Source: Gammaproteobacteria bacterium (GTDB lineage Bacteria; Pseudomonadota; Gammaproteobacteria; Pseudomonadales; Pseudohongiellaceae). Taken from it: a stretch of 64,000 nucleotides of DNA. The notes under the pieces are model-generated. The model did not search any database. It was not told the origin of the DNA and saw only the letters and a program-made list of their open reading frames with translations. The first letter of the stretch is position 1. Every line of letters starts with the position of its first letter. The stretch lies in assembly GCA_029244985.1 (NCBI GenBank), contig JAQWQD010000010.1, positions 1 through 64,000 on the forward strand, given 5' to 3'. The position numbers were made by a program, and so were the translations under genes. Shown here piece after piece: positions 42,743 through 51,681 of the stretch.

Positions 42743-44746
42743 TTACTGCACAGTTCCTGGAAGTATTTCAAAACCGGTCTGAAAATCAATAAGGACGGAA
42801 GCTAGCGACAACAGCACTGATGCATCTCCTTGCAACGTGCCATAACCATCTTGTAATTGTTCTGCCAGAGTTGCCTGACCCATAATAACGACATCCAAAT
42901 CAGTGCGATCCATAGTTACAGTGGCATCAGGGTTATTCGACAAATAGCCTTCAATATTACTTAGTGTTCCTCCGCTCATTTCAACAACGAAAGTCTGCTC
43001 AGTATCAGGGGTAATAAAATTAATTACATAGTCATTGCCATCCGCCCGAGAACTATCCACCCGGGTCGCTACTGAGTCCCACCATTGAGAGGTAGTCATA
43101 GCTCTAGCAAGAGGGCTTGTTCCTCTAGGAGCAACAATAGTCTGAGTACCATTGCGTAGCTCTTGTGCTGTTGCTAGAAACACATTACGCATACTCGCTG
43201 ATTCATATTGATAGCCAAGTTGCTCAAACACATCTGCGAGAATTGCTTTGCCCTGCCGGTTGTCTGGTTCTGCATAGATTAGTTTGTTTAAGATTTCCAT
43301 AGCTAGACGGTATTCACCAGATTCATATAGTTCTTGGGCTTTAGCGACAATAGATGTAGCTCCCCCCATCATTTCTACAAACAGCGGCGCGCTGTCAGCA
43401 GGGGACAGAGGCGCAAGCGTTGCAGGATTCCCGTCCCAATAACCAAGATAACGATTAATCACTGCGCGAGAGTTATGAAATTCTGAACCATGATATTGGC
43501 GCACATTCCATTGCTGCTGCAGACTTTCAGGTACTACATATTCATTATGAATTTCATTAATGGTTACGCCCTGGTTTGCTAAGAATAAAACCTGATTGTT
43601 CAAGTTAGCATACGCGTCACGTTGTGCCCGCATAACTTCCTGAATTCGATCATTACCCCAACGCGGCCAGTTATGCGAAGAAACCAAAACTTCCGCATCG
43701 CGACCAAATCGATACAGCGCTTCATTAATTTGTTTTGACCAACTAAGAGCGTCTCGCACCAATGCGCCTCTTAATGTGTAAACATTGTGTACTGTTGCCG
43801 TTATATTTTCGGCGGCCCAAAAAACTTTCTCTTGTGGGAACCAAGTATTCATTTCTGCCGGCGCTTCCGTACCAGGCGTATTCTGAAAAATCATAGTTAC
43901 GCCATCAATGGTGTGTTCTTCATAATCATTCTCAATAACAAGAGTCGGCGCAATTAAACCGGTGCTGCCCGCAGCTAATCCTTTCCCAATAGCCGAATCG
44001 ACCTGTCCGAAGGGGCTTGATGGAATGTTCCTGCCATATTGAAATCCGGCGCGACGGGACATCGCATTACCGGCATACACATTTTCAGAAATGGCTTCAG
44101 CCATGAACCCTTTGGGTGCGATAATCTGAACTACACCCTCGGTAACCTTAGCCTCATCAACCACACCTCTTACGCCACCAAAATGATCGATATGTGAGTG
44201 AGAATAGATTACGGCCTTCACTGGTCGTTCACCAAGATGTTGGTTGGCCAAACTCAATGCTGCATTAGCAGTTTGTGATGACAGCAAAACATCGAAGATC
44301 AACCAACCACTGTCGCCCATTACTAAAGTCATATTCGCCAGGTCGAAGCCACGCACCTGATACATAAAATCAGGGACAATCTCGTACAGGCCGTAATTCA
44401 TATTGAGAGTGGCTTGTCGTTGCAAGGAAGGATGAATGCTGTCATATGTTTGGCTATTTAGAAGAAAATCATAGCGAGTCATATCCCACACGACTCTGCC
44501 ATTCTCTGCGGTGATTTGTCGGTAATCAGGCTCAACAATAAATCCCCGACGGGATTCCTCAAAATCACGATCATCTGCAAATGGAAGTGACTTTCTCAGT
44601 TCTCGCTGAAGCTGGATCGTGTATTCACTAGCCTGATTGCCAGAACCATTAAAATGATCCTGTGCTGACGCATTTAGGGACAGGCTCAAAATACAAAACA
44701 GTAAGATGGCAGGAAGTGCCAAAGACGGATGTTGCTGACTAATCAT
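42743..44746 (-). CDS. Alkyl sulfatase, SdsA1/BDS1 type
   Basis: The start at 44746 gives a signal peptide at residues 1-28 (ending N-A-S-A-Q) in a 667-residue protein; an earlier start adds 22 residues without a signal. The metallo-beta-lactamase domain has S-H-S-H-I-D-H (metal ligands near 183-188) and the later W-A-A-E-N-I, then S-H-N-W-P region. A middle alkylsulfatase dimerisation domain and a C-terminal SCP2-like domain follow. SdsA1-type enzymes split alkyl sulfates such as dodecyl sulfate to alcohol and sulfate using a binuclear zinc site. It is expected to be periplasmic. Confidence 0.88.
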   Translation of the reverse strand: MISQQHPSLALPAILLFCILSLSLNASAQDHFNGSGNQASEYTIQLQRELRKSLPFADDRDFEESRRGFIVEPDYRQITAENGRVVWDMTRYDFLLNSQTYDSIHPSLQRQATLNMNYGLYEIVPDFMYQVRGFDLANMTLVMGDSGWLIFDVLLSSQTANAALSLANQHLGERPVKAVIYSHSHIDHFGGVRGVVDEAKVTEGVVQIIAPKGFMAEAISENVYAGNAMSRRAGFQYGRNIPSSPFGQVDSAIGKGLAAGSTGLIAPTLVIENDYEEHTIDGVTMIFQNTPGTEAPAEMNTWFPQEKVFWAAENITATVHNVYTLRGALVRDALSWSKQINEALYRFGRDAEVLVSSHNWPRWGNDRIQEVMRAQRDAYANLNNQVLFLANQGVTINEIHNEYVVPESLQQQWNVRQYHGSEFHNSRAVINRYLGYWDGNPATLAPLSPADSAPLFVEMMGGATSIVAKAQELYESGEYRLAMEILNKLIYAEPDNRQGKAILADVFEQLGYQYESASMRNVFLATAQELRNGTQTIVAPRGTSPLARAMTTSQWWDSVATRVDSSRADGNDYVINFITPDTEQTFVVEMSGGTLSNIEGYLSNNPDATVTMDRTDLDVVIMGQATLAEQLQDGYGTLQGDASVLLSLASVLIDFQTGFEILPGTVQ

Positions 44747-44974
44747 GATTTTCTCTTCTGATGCGAGTATCGAGACTAGAGAGTATAACCGCAGAAGCTT
44801 GGCAACTGGCATTGCTCTCTGTTTACGGTGAAAATTATCAATCTCTATTCATTACACCTCTACTCAGACAAAAATTTTTTAACTCTCTGATTTTAGGTAG
44901 ATTATTAAGTAGTACGAGTCTCGCCTACCATTCTAATGAAAGCGCTAATAAGGGAGTGAATTGAGATTGATTTT

Positions 44975-45529
44975 TTAAAGCGATTTGCTCATTTTGATAA
45001 TGATATTATCGTAACCATTCGCAGCGGTTTTTGTTTCCCGATACATTTCCACATATCCTCTGGCTAAATAAAGAGGCTCCCCCGGCACAGTAGACCCTAA
45101 TTCTATAGTCATAAATCCTGATTCCCGCGCAGATTGCTCACCTAGGTCCAACAATAGAGTACCGACTCCTTGGCGGATCCATTCGGGATGGGTGTACATA
45201 GCTCTGATACGGGCCGGCTCCGTCAAAGGATCACTGTAGGAGTCATCTCTCCCTTCTGTGTGATTACCACCGAAGAGGGTCCGACGCTTACCCCAACCGC
45301 CACAACCAACCATAATTATTCCACCGTCTTTCGCAGATTCGATAATAAAATAGGTACCATCATCGATCAGGGTTTGATCAACTCCCATGGATTCCTTATT
45401 CGCTTCAATTTCTCCAGCCGTCAGGAAAGCTTTCATGTTTTCTTCGATAGAGAGCTGCATGAGATTGATGATATCAGGAATATCCTTCTGCCGAGCAATC
45501 CGATGTGTGAAGTGTGCTTTGTTGTTCAT
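44975..45529 (-). CDS. GNAT-family N-acetyltransferase
   Basis: This 184-residue single GNAT domain has the N-terminal R-I-A-R-Q-K-D-I-P-D-I-I-N-L-M strand/helix. The acetyl-CoA-binding motif A is M-Y-T-H-P-E-W-I-R-Q-G-V-G-T-L-L-L, corresponding to Q/R-x-x-G-x-G/A. E-L-G-S-T-V-P follows, and the C-terminus has A-R-G-Y-V-E-M-Y. It is cytoplasmic; the acceptor (small molecule or protein) is unknown. It lies in a run of small leftward genes downstream of the NHL gene. Confidence 0.85.
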   Translation of the reverse strand: MNNKAHFTHRIARQKDIPDIINLMQLSIEENMKAFLTAGEIEANKESMGVDQTLIDDGTYFIIESAKDGGIIMVGCGGWGKRRTLFGGNHTEGRDDSYSDPLTEPARIRAMYTHPEWIRQGVGTLLLDLGEQSARESGFMTIELGSTVPGEPLYLARGYVEMYRETKTAANGYDNIIIKMSKSL

Positions 45530-45575
45530 CTCTGTTCGTTTTATATAGAAGTTTTCAATAGTCTAAAATAGAATT

Positions 45576-45821
45576 TTATACATAAGACTGTGAGCCATCT
45601 GAATTTCGTGTGCCGCCTACTAGCCGAGAAAGTATCGTTTGAAATTCTTCTTCACTAATGTCGATGTGCTCAACCACTCTTCCATACAAACTAATAGTTG
45701 GAACATTTCTTCCCTCAAAGTCTTTCTGTGCTCTCTCCAAGCAATAGAGAATTATTCGCTCTTTTTTATTAAGCCCGTCTCGAGCATCTGGAATATTTTC
45801 AAAAGGATCTATAGTGACCAT
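45576..45821 (-). CDS. Small hypothetical protein
   Basis: The start at 45821 (M-V-T-I-D-P-F-E-N-I-P) is preferred because the upstream codons to 45896 read as unlikely coding (Cys- and Tyr-rich). The product has 81 residues, is acidic and mostly helical, with D-G-L-N-K-K-E-R-I-I-L-Y-C-L-E-R-A and E-E-E-F-Q-T-I-L-S-R-L. It resembles short helix-turn-helix-like domains in spacing, but no family is recognised. It lies 46 bp upstream of the GNAT gene on the same strand, so the two may form an operon. Confidence 0.55.
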   Translation of the reverse strand: MVTIDPFENIPDARDGLNKKERIILYCLERAQKDFEGRNVPTISLYGRVVEHIDISEEEFQTILSRLVGGTRNSDGSQSYV

Positions 45822-45953
45822 ACTATTAATTATCAGAAACCCTGTTGGAACCCTTATGCAGAAATACTTCCTAGCCGAATACCATAGACATACCATTCAA
45901 CTAAACAACTGTATTTTACTATAATGGTTAGCATCACTCGAAAGTATATAGAA

Positions 45954-45980
45954 AAAAGGCCAGAGCGAGACTGACCTTTT
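45954..45980 (-). terminator. Terminator of the 46012-47082 NHL gene
   Basis: On the minus strand, an imperfect 10-bp stem (AAAAGGTCAG with CTGGCCTTTT, one mismatch) and a 7-nt loop are followed by T residues. It lies about 30 nt past the stop of the NHL-repeat gene. Confidence 0.7.
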
Positions 45981-46011
45981 GTCATATTTATTGAATTACC
46001 AATTTTTAAAA

Positions 46012-47082
46012 CTATTCAAAACGAAAATAACGCTTAATCGATCGGGGGCCGACTTCCGCACTGTAAATAATCCCATCTTTATCAGCAACAATCCCTTCAC
46101 CGCCTGAGCTTGCTGCGTAGGGGCCATTGTTAGCATCGAATGGGTCTGGAATGAAGAAATGAACTTCGCCAGTTCGCGCACTTCCTACACGAATACCGCG
46201 TCGCCAATCACCCCTACCACGACTTTCATTAGATTCAGAATCGACGGCGAAAAGCATGTCATTATCATCGATATAGATACCGCTATTGCGACTGAACTGA
46301 TGCCAAGTATCTAGCAAGTTTCCTTGTTGGTCGAAAATTTGAATTCGATTATTGCCTCGGTCAGATACAAACAATCTGCCCTGAGAATCCATGGCTAAAC
46401 CATGAGGTGCGTCAAACTCGCTTGGCCCAGAACCTGGCTCACCCCATTCCATTAAGTAGTTGCCTTGAGAATCGAACTTCACGATACGACCATTGCTGTC
46501 GCCGCCATGCCCATCAGCTACAAAAATGTCACCATTGGATGCCACATGAACATCGGAAGGCATATTGAAATGACTCTCATCTGTTCCAGTAACTCCAGGT
46601 GTACCCAGTGTTAACAATCTGTCGCCCTGTGGTGAAAACTTAACGACGATATGTCCTTTTCCTTCAGTACCAGGGGGCAAAGTAAATGGCGCATCAGTCA
46701 CCCAGATATTGCCGCTATCATCTACATGAAAGCCATGGGGAACTGCAAAAATGCCACCCCCAAAGCTGCGCACCATTTCGCCATCAGAATTAAACTTAAG
46801 TACGACCGGCAAATTTGATTCAGCACAACCACGAATTGGATAGCCGCCGCGAATAGAGTCAGACTCACAACGTTCTGCTATCCAAATTGATTTACCATCA
46901 GGGTCCACATCGATAGAACTAGACGCACCCCACTCACGACCAGCAGGCATATTAAAAAAACCGGTAATAATTTGATAAGGATTAGGTAACTCGTTTACAG
47001 GTTCTATGTTTGCTTGTGCAAATGTTAACGAAGCTGCCAAGGAAATGCTGAGAGTACTAATTAGTTTTGTAGGGAATTTCAT
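46012..47082 (-). CDS. Secreted NHL-repeat beta-propeller protein (second copy type)
   Basis: The 356 residues have a signal peptide ending L-T-F-A-Q and six NHL repeats, including V-P-H-G-F-H-V-D-D-S-G-N-I-W-V-T-D. The most typical repeat is A-P-H-G-L-A-M-D-S-Q-G-R-L-F-V-S-D-R-G. It is the same length and layout as the protein at 30951-32021 but clearly divergent. The family is often named peptidyl-alpha-hydroxyglycine lyase-like. AAGGAG lies 6 nt before the ATG. It follows the TPR gene by about 130 bp on the same strand and is presumed periplasmic. Confidence 0.82.
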   Translation of the reverse strand: MKFPTKLISTLSISLAASLTFAQANIEPVNELPNPYQIITGFFNMPAGREWGASSSIDVDPDGKSIWIAERCESDSIRGGYPIRGCAESNLPVVLKFNSDGEMVRSFGGGIFAVPHGFHVDDSGNIWVTDAPFTLPPGTEGKGHIVVKFSPQGDRLLTLGTPGVTGTDESHFNMPSDVHVASNGDIFVADGHGGDSNGRIVKFDSQGNYLMEWGEPGSGPSEFDAPHGLAMDSQGRLFVSDRGNNRIQIFDQQGNLLDTWHQFSRNSGIYIDDNDMLFAVDSESNESRGRGDWRRGIRVGSARTGEVHFFIPDPFDANNGPYAASSGGEGIVADKDGIIYSAEVGPRSIKRYFRFE

Positions 47083-47157
47083 GTGAACTCCTTCTGTTTA
47101 TTATTTTCTATTCTTTCCCATTTTCTGCGTGTTTCAATATTAGGAGCTATAAAGACA

Positions 47158-47184
47158 GAAATGCAGAGCTAAGCTCTGCATTTC
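47158..47184 (-). terminator. Hairpin downstream of the TPR gene, weak terminator
   Basis: GAAATGCAGAG (47158-47168) pairs perfectly with CTCTGCATTTC (47174-47184) around a CTAAG loop, 27 nt past the TPR gene's stop. There is no long T-run, so termination may be partial or the hairpin may protect the transcript end. Confidence 0.55.
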
Positions 47185-47210
47185 AAGTTTCTTACTAAAG
47201 CGCATTGTTA

Positions 47211-48881
47211 TTATAGTTTTGAACGCTCCAATTCAACATCAGCATTACGCCATAGTTCATCGAACTGCCGTTTAACGATAATAGCTTCTTGCTCTTTGCC
47301 CTGAGCTTCCAGCGCCTGATAAAGACCGAAAGTTGTCCAACCGTTACGTTGGTTCCACTCTAGGTCTTTTCGATAAACTCCTTCAGCTTCCGCTGCACGA
47401 TCTGCATCGAGTAAAGCAGCGCCCAGATAGAGTCGAACAGATTGCGACCAATCCGGAGGCTCGGTGTAGTTCAAGTTATCTTGAAACTCTACCGCATGAC
47501 CGTAATGCAAAATAGCGCCATCAAGGTTGCCTTTTGCTTCTTCGATCTCGCCAAGTAAGCCATGCATCGCTAAACCAAGAACATGATCGGCAGGTGTTGG
47601 CCCTACTCCAGAATCATTAACCCCGTCTGAAGTCATTTGCTCGCGAATAACTGCAAGCTCTGCTTCCGCTGGAGCAATATGTCCGCGGGCGGCATGAGCA
47701 CTTCCCATGACATAAGCCCACATACCCTTCAGGTAAGGGCTATCGGCAAGCTCTTTATTCTCAGCATTGTCTGCATGAATTTTATCCCATTTGCCAAAGA
47801 CCTTATCCATCATCCACGCATGAGCTGTGTTCTTATTACTACCTCTTAAAGCGCCCATTTCTTGTCCAGAATTACGATAAGCTGCCTTACTCGCCTCTTC
47901 ATAGTTGCCCTGGAGCATATTTGCATAGCGGACAAAATCTAGCGCGTGGGGCTTATGGATTTTGTGAGACAGAGGGTAAGTTCCAATTAATGGAAAATTA
48001 GTATCGCCCCAAATCTCCGCAAATTGATCATCCACGATTTGCGATCTTTCATTAGACAAAATAGCTTTTTCGTATTCACCAACCCGAAGATAGATATGTC
48101 CAGGCATATGAACCATATGTCCGGATATAGGTAGCGTACCTTCCAGCTTCTGTGCTGCCGGCATTGCCAGTTCGGGTTGATTAGAACCCTCCATCAAATG
48201 AATATACAAATGGTTAGCACCTGGATGATCATGCTCTATAGCCATAGCTGCCTCCAAAGCAGCCTTACCTTCTGCGGTCCCCGGTTTAGCTGACCCATCA
48301 GCCTCCCAGTAATCCCAGCGGGTCGTATTCATATAGGCTTCCCCAAAAACGGTAGCTATATCTGCATCACCGGGGTATTTGTCATGCAGATCGCGCATAG
48401 CTGCTAGGAACGCAAAATCCCTCTCTCTGTCATCTGATATTGCGTCCTTGTTATAAAGTACAAAGGTAGCATTAATCAGATCACGCTCTAATTCAGTTCC
48501 GTTGCCTCCTAATTCCATTGCACGACGAATCGCTGCTAGGCCTGCGCCTTGTGGATCATCTGGCAAACCTTGGTAACGACTGTTTGGATTCGGCCCAGCG
48601 GCATGAGCTATACCCCAATGAGGCATTGGGTTGTCAGGATCTAAACGCGCAGCTTCTTGATAAGAAGCTATCGATTCCGGAAAATAGAACCCCCAAGCCA
48701 TACGGATGCCTTGATCGAAAAAAGCCTGCGCTTCGGTAGAATCTGTAGCTATTGACCGGCTATAAGTACCGCCACCAGGAACAATTATGGCCAAAGCTTC
48801 ATCAGAAGATTGAGCATAACTAATTGATATTACTGTAGTTAATACGGTTGCAGCGCTAATTAGTGCAATTAGTTTGCGCAT
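47211..48881 (-). CDS. Secreted TPR-repeat protein
   Basis: The start at ATG 48881 has GAGG 8 nt upstream and gives a signal peptide ending I-S-Y-A-Q in a protein of about 556 residues. Several tetratricopeptide-like repeats are seen: S-I-A-S-Y-Q-E-A-A-R-L-D-P-D-N-P-M-P, A-I-L-H-Y-G-H-A-V-E-F-Q and A-E-A-E-G-V-Y-R-K-D-L-E-W. H-M-P-G-H-I-Y-L-R-V-G-E-Y and E-H-D-H-P-G-A-N-H-L-Y-I-H are His-rich blocks shared by this widespread exported family, and might bind metal. The function is unknown. Confidence 0.82.
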   Translation of the reverse strand: MRKLIALISAATVLTTVISISYAQSSDEALAIIVPGGGTYSRSIATDSTEAQAFFDQGIRMAWGFYFPESIASYQEAARLDPDNPMPHWGIAHAAGPNPNSRYQGLPDDPQGAGLAAIRRAMELGGNGTELERDLINATFVLYNKDAISDDRERDFAFLAAMRDLHDKYPGDADIATVFGEAYMNTTRWDYWEADGSAKPGTAEGKAALEAAMAIEHDHPGANHLYIHLMEGSNQPELAMPAAQKLEGTLPISGHMVHMPGHIYLRVGEYEKAILSNERSQIVDDQFAEIWGDTNFPLIGTYPLSHKIHKPHALDFVRYANMLQGNYEEASKAAYRNSGQEMGALRGSNKNTAHAWMMDKVFGKWDKIHADNAENKELADSPYLKGMWAYVMGSAHAARGHIAPAEAELAVIREQMTSDGVNDSGVGPTPADHVLGLAMHGLLGEIEEAKGNLDGAILHYGHAVEFQDNLNYTEPPDWSQSVRLYLGAALLDADRAAEAEGVYRKDLEWNQRNGWTTFGLYQALEAQGKEQEAIIVKRQFDELWRNADVELERSKL

Positions 48882-49161
48882 GGACCTCACCTCGCGTTCA
48901 TTGAACTGTCTGTTATTGTCATAATAGTTTCATCAACTGCAGGCCGCTCACCAAGGTTGGCGCACCTACAACTCATGAGGTCAGTATACTCCGATCAAAG
49001 GAGTCAGAATAGTTTGATCTAGAGCTGACCATGCTCGGTGCGCACAGAATTGCAATAATTCGCCGGTTTAAGTATTTTGACCTTGTCCAGCGCATGGTTT
49101 CAGCATCTAGTTCTTTTCTCCTGCCGCTTGGAAACACGAGTAATAGAAAGAGGGCAATATA

Positions 49162-50721
49162 ATGATAATAACCAAAATAACGAAAGCCCAATTCTCAATC
49201 AGCTCCATTATCTCATTGCTTACCTTTTTGTTTCCTCCTAGTAGTTATGCCCAAGATGAGGCAATCGCATACTCTGGAATCACCGAATCAAGAATGATGT
49301 TTCAAGATTACTGTGCAGTTTGCCACGGCGAAAATCTCGAAGGCTCCGCCCAAGGATCACCGCTGCGGGGAAACTTAACTCATGGTGAATCAATGAATGA
49401 CATTATTACCAGCATAACGAATGGTTTTGACACTGCTGGCATGCCAAGTTGGCGTGATATTTTCGCTCCTGTAGAAATTCAAGGCCTGGCAATGTACGTA
49501 TTGGAGTCCCGGGCTAATGTCGGTTACGTAACTTCAAACTACGATGCGCCGATGGTTGTTCCTAAAGAAGAATTTGAGACTTCCCTACATAATTTCCGCA
49601 TCGAAACTTTAGTCACAGAATTAGATCCTTTGCCCTTTTCAATCGCGCCATTACCTGATGGCCGAGTGCTAGTCACAGAAAAGACAAAAGGTGTCCGCAT
49701 TATTAGTGCTGAAGGCGAAAAGTCAGAATTAATAGCAGGAACTCCTACTGCCTTCGATGACATTTATCGATTGGAGTCTCGAATCGATATCGAACGAGGT
49801 ATGGGTTGGCTATTTGATATCCTGTTACACCCAAACTATACGGAAAACGGTTGGATCTATTTGTATCACAGTGACCGTTGCATAGATTGCAATGAATTAA
49901 GCCGTGAAAGAGAGCGTCCTGTTTCAATGAATCGATTGGTGAGAGGACGCATCGAAGATAATCGATGGATCGATCAAGAAATTATTTGGCAGGCACCCAC
50001 AGAAGATTATGGCCTTGCCGGTGACGTTGGCGCCGGTGGTCGTGTTGCATTTGATAACAGAGGACATGTGTTTTTTACCATTGGCATGAAATGCGGTGGG
50101 GTTGGCGGTGGCATTCAAGACTTATCGACGCCCTGTGGAAAAACACATAGGGTAAATGATGACGGTAGTATTCCTCGAGATAACCCTTATTCTGATCGTG
50201 ATAATGCTTACAAAAGCATATATACCTACGGGCATCGCAGCCCGCAGGGTCTGGAATATGATTTTATTAACGGCGAATTATGGGGAAGTGAGCACGGACC
50301 TCGGGGTGGTGATGAAATAAATCGCCTGCTCCCTGCAGAAAATTACGGTTGGCCCTTATACTCCATTGGCTTGCACTACGACGGCACTCGTGTTGATGGA
50401 AGAGGCTTAGGCATCGCTTTCGAACTGTCAGATATACAACAACCCACAGTAGACATGACACCTTCACCGGCTGTGTCGAGTTTTATCATTAGTAACAGCG
50501 AACAGTTTCCAAACTGGAACGGTGACTTTATTGTCGGTTCACTAAAATCTCGCAGCCTCTTTAGAGTAGATATAGAAAATAACCGCTTTGTGGAACGAGA
50601 AACTTTGTTTGAAGGTATCGGTCGTGTTCGAGATATTGAACAGAGTATTGACGGCACTATTTATTTACTTTTCGAACATAGTTCCGGTGGACAGATAGTA
50701 AAGCTCATTCCTACTGACTAA
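49162..50721 (+). CDS. Cytochrome c/PQQ-dependent sugar dehydrogenase fusion
   Basis: The 519 residues have a signal peptide (ending S-S-Y-A-Q). An N-terminal cytochrome c domain carries heme site C51-A-V-C-H55 and probable axial Met94 (T-A-G-M-P-S-W). A soluble glucose dehydrogenase/Asd-type six-bladed PQQ propeller follows from about residue 150. Propeller landmarks include P-L-P-D-G-R-V-L-V-T-E, R-G-M-G-W-L-F-D-I and the calcium/PQQ loop G-S-E-H-G-P-R-G-G-D-E-I-N. It would oxidise aldose sugars in the periplasm and pass electrons internally from PQQ to heme c. GAGGG lies about 10 nt before the ATG. Confidence 0.88.
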   Translation: MIITKITKAQFSISSIISLLTFLFPPSSYAQDEAIAYSGITESRMMFQDYCAVCHGENLEGSAQGSPLRGNLTHGESMNDIITSITNGFDTAGMPSWRDIFAPVEIQGLAMYVLESRANVGYVTSNYDAPMVVPKEEFETSLHNFRIETLVTELDPLPFSIAPLPDGRVLVTEKTKGVRIISAEGEKSELIAGTPTAFDDIYRLESRIDIERGMGWLFDILLHPNYTENGWIYLYHSDRCIDCNELSRERERPVSMNRLVRGRIEDNRWIDQEIIWQAPTEDYGLAGDVGAGGRVAFDNRGHVFFTIGMKCGGVGGGIQDLSTPCGKTHRVNDDGSIPRDNPYSDRDNAYKSIYTYGHRSPQGLEYDFINGELWGSEHGPRGGDEINRLLPAENYGWPLYSIGLHYDGTRVDGRGLGIAFELSDIQQPTVDMTPSPAVSSFIISNSEQFPNWNGDFIVGSLKSRSLFRVDIENNRFVERETLFEGIGRVRDIEQSIDGTIYLLFEHSSGGQIVKLIPTD

Positions 50722-50884
50722 ATAGTATTTTTATCATAAGAAAGTAAATAGGCTTTGATAAATTAAAATTCGTCAATAAGAATATTTAGGCAACGACTCA
50801 TCGAAATAATAATTAGTTTTTCGTACTAACTTTTTTACAATTTAAGTCTACGGATTCCCTAGAGATTTTATTGAGAAAACCTTC

Positions 50885-51496
50885 ATGAAAGAAATAGAAC
50901 TGGACGTATTCACGGACTACATCTGACCTTGGTGTTACCTCAGTACCGTGAGTATTGAAAAGTTGAAAAATAATTATCCTGTAAAGATTCGTTGGATGCA
51001 CTTTCCGTTACATCCAGAAACACCGCAAGAAGGGCTATCGCTGGAAGATCTTTTCCCAGGTCGTGATTTAGCTCCCATGAAAGAACGCATGACGGATCTT
51101 ATGGCAGAAGCGGGATTACCCTACGGTGATCGTTCCCATACATTCAACAGCCGCCTTGCACAAGAGCTCGGAAAATGGGCAGATACTCAGGAGAGTGATG
51201 CTGACATACACGACTTACTCTATAAAGCCTATTTTGTCGACGGCATAAACATCGCGAATATCAATGCACTAACAAAAATTGCCGGGAATGCTGGCTTAGA
51301 TATTGATGCCGCACACAAAGTCTTGGCTGAGCGCGAGTTTGAATTTGAAGTGGATAAAGACTGGCGGCGATCTCGAGAAATCGGTGTGACTGGCGTGCCG
51401 ACATTCTATAGCCACGATCTCGCAGTCGTAGGTTGTCAGCCTTATGAAACATTAGAGAAATTTGTCCAGCACTTAATTGAATTGCAAGAAAGATAA
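50885..51496 (+). CDS. DsbA/FrnE-like thiol-disulfide oxidoreductase, candidate selenoprotein
   Basis: Read from the ATG at 50885, the frame gives M-K-E-I-E-L-D-V-F-T-D-Y-I, then TGA (codon 14), then P-W-C-Y-L, and continues open to the TAA at 51494-51496 (203 codons). FrnE/2-hydroxychromene-isomerase-like DsbA proteins have D-x-x-C-P-W-C-Y/F here, so the TGA replaces the nucleophilic first Cys of CPWC. The rest is intact, including G-V-T-G-V-P-T-F-Y with the cis-Pro facing the active site. The GTG at 50948 would be an artificial start lacking the active site. Selenocysteine forms of such oxidoreductases are known; expression as a selenoprotein here is inferred. No signal peptide is seen, so it is likely cytoplasmic. 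Confidence 0.85.
50924..50926 (+). other. In-frame TGA, probable selenocysteine codon
   Basis: This TGA sits at the first (attacking) cysteine of the C-P-W-C motif of a DsbA/FrnE-like protein, giving Sec-Pro-Trp-Cys. The sequence on both sides, in the same frame, is normal for the family. This is the position at which selenocysteine gives the largest chemical gain. Confidence 0.75.
50936..50954 (+). promoter_or_regulatory. Candidate bacterial SECIS hairpin
   Basis: CTCA (50939-50942) pairs with TGAG (50949-50952). After a single bulged C, TA (50936-50937) pairs with TA (50953-50954), giving six pairs. Two more wobble pairs are possible below. The loop is GTACCG, whose first base G (50943) is 17 nt after the TGA. 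A G in the first two loop bases at 16-37 nt from the TGA is the bacterial SECIS rule, so the fit is good, although the stem is short. It was folded by eye. Confidence 0.5.
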
Positions 51497-51681
51497 TAAA
51501 ATAGATTTCTCAACCTAGTTCATCGTCATAAGCTCCAGGTATCCAGCTAGAGTGGCAACGCCACTGCAAGCAATTCATATCTTTTCTCTTAGTTTCATCT
51601 GCTCTTAAATTTGATCAGCTTACACTGACATGGGATATTTCGTTACTCGAAACTAATTAGTCACTGCCTCAGGATGTCATC

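Noticed and set aside
44761..44964. 67-codon plus-strand frame upstream of the alkylsulfatase gene
   Set aside because: It overlaps the alkylsulfatase leader on the opposite strand and lacks a start signal or recognisable features.
643..50926. Altered genetic code in which TGA encodes Trp or Cys everywhere
   Set aside because: TGA closes genes normally at other sites (for example 5295-5297), and Trp is always TGG; only two TGAs fall inside conserved domains and both replace redox cysteines.
50948..51496. Shorter DsbA/FrnE gene starting at GTG 50948
   Set aside because: This start omits the first beta strand and the active site; the sequence upstream in the same frame is typical of the family apart from the TGA.
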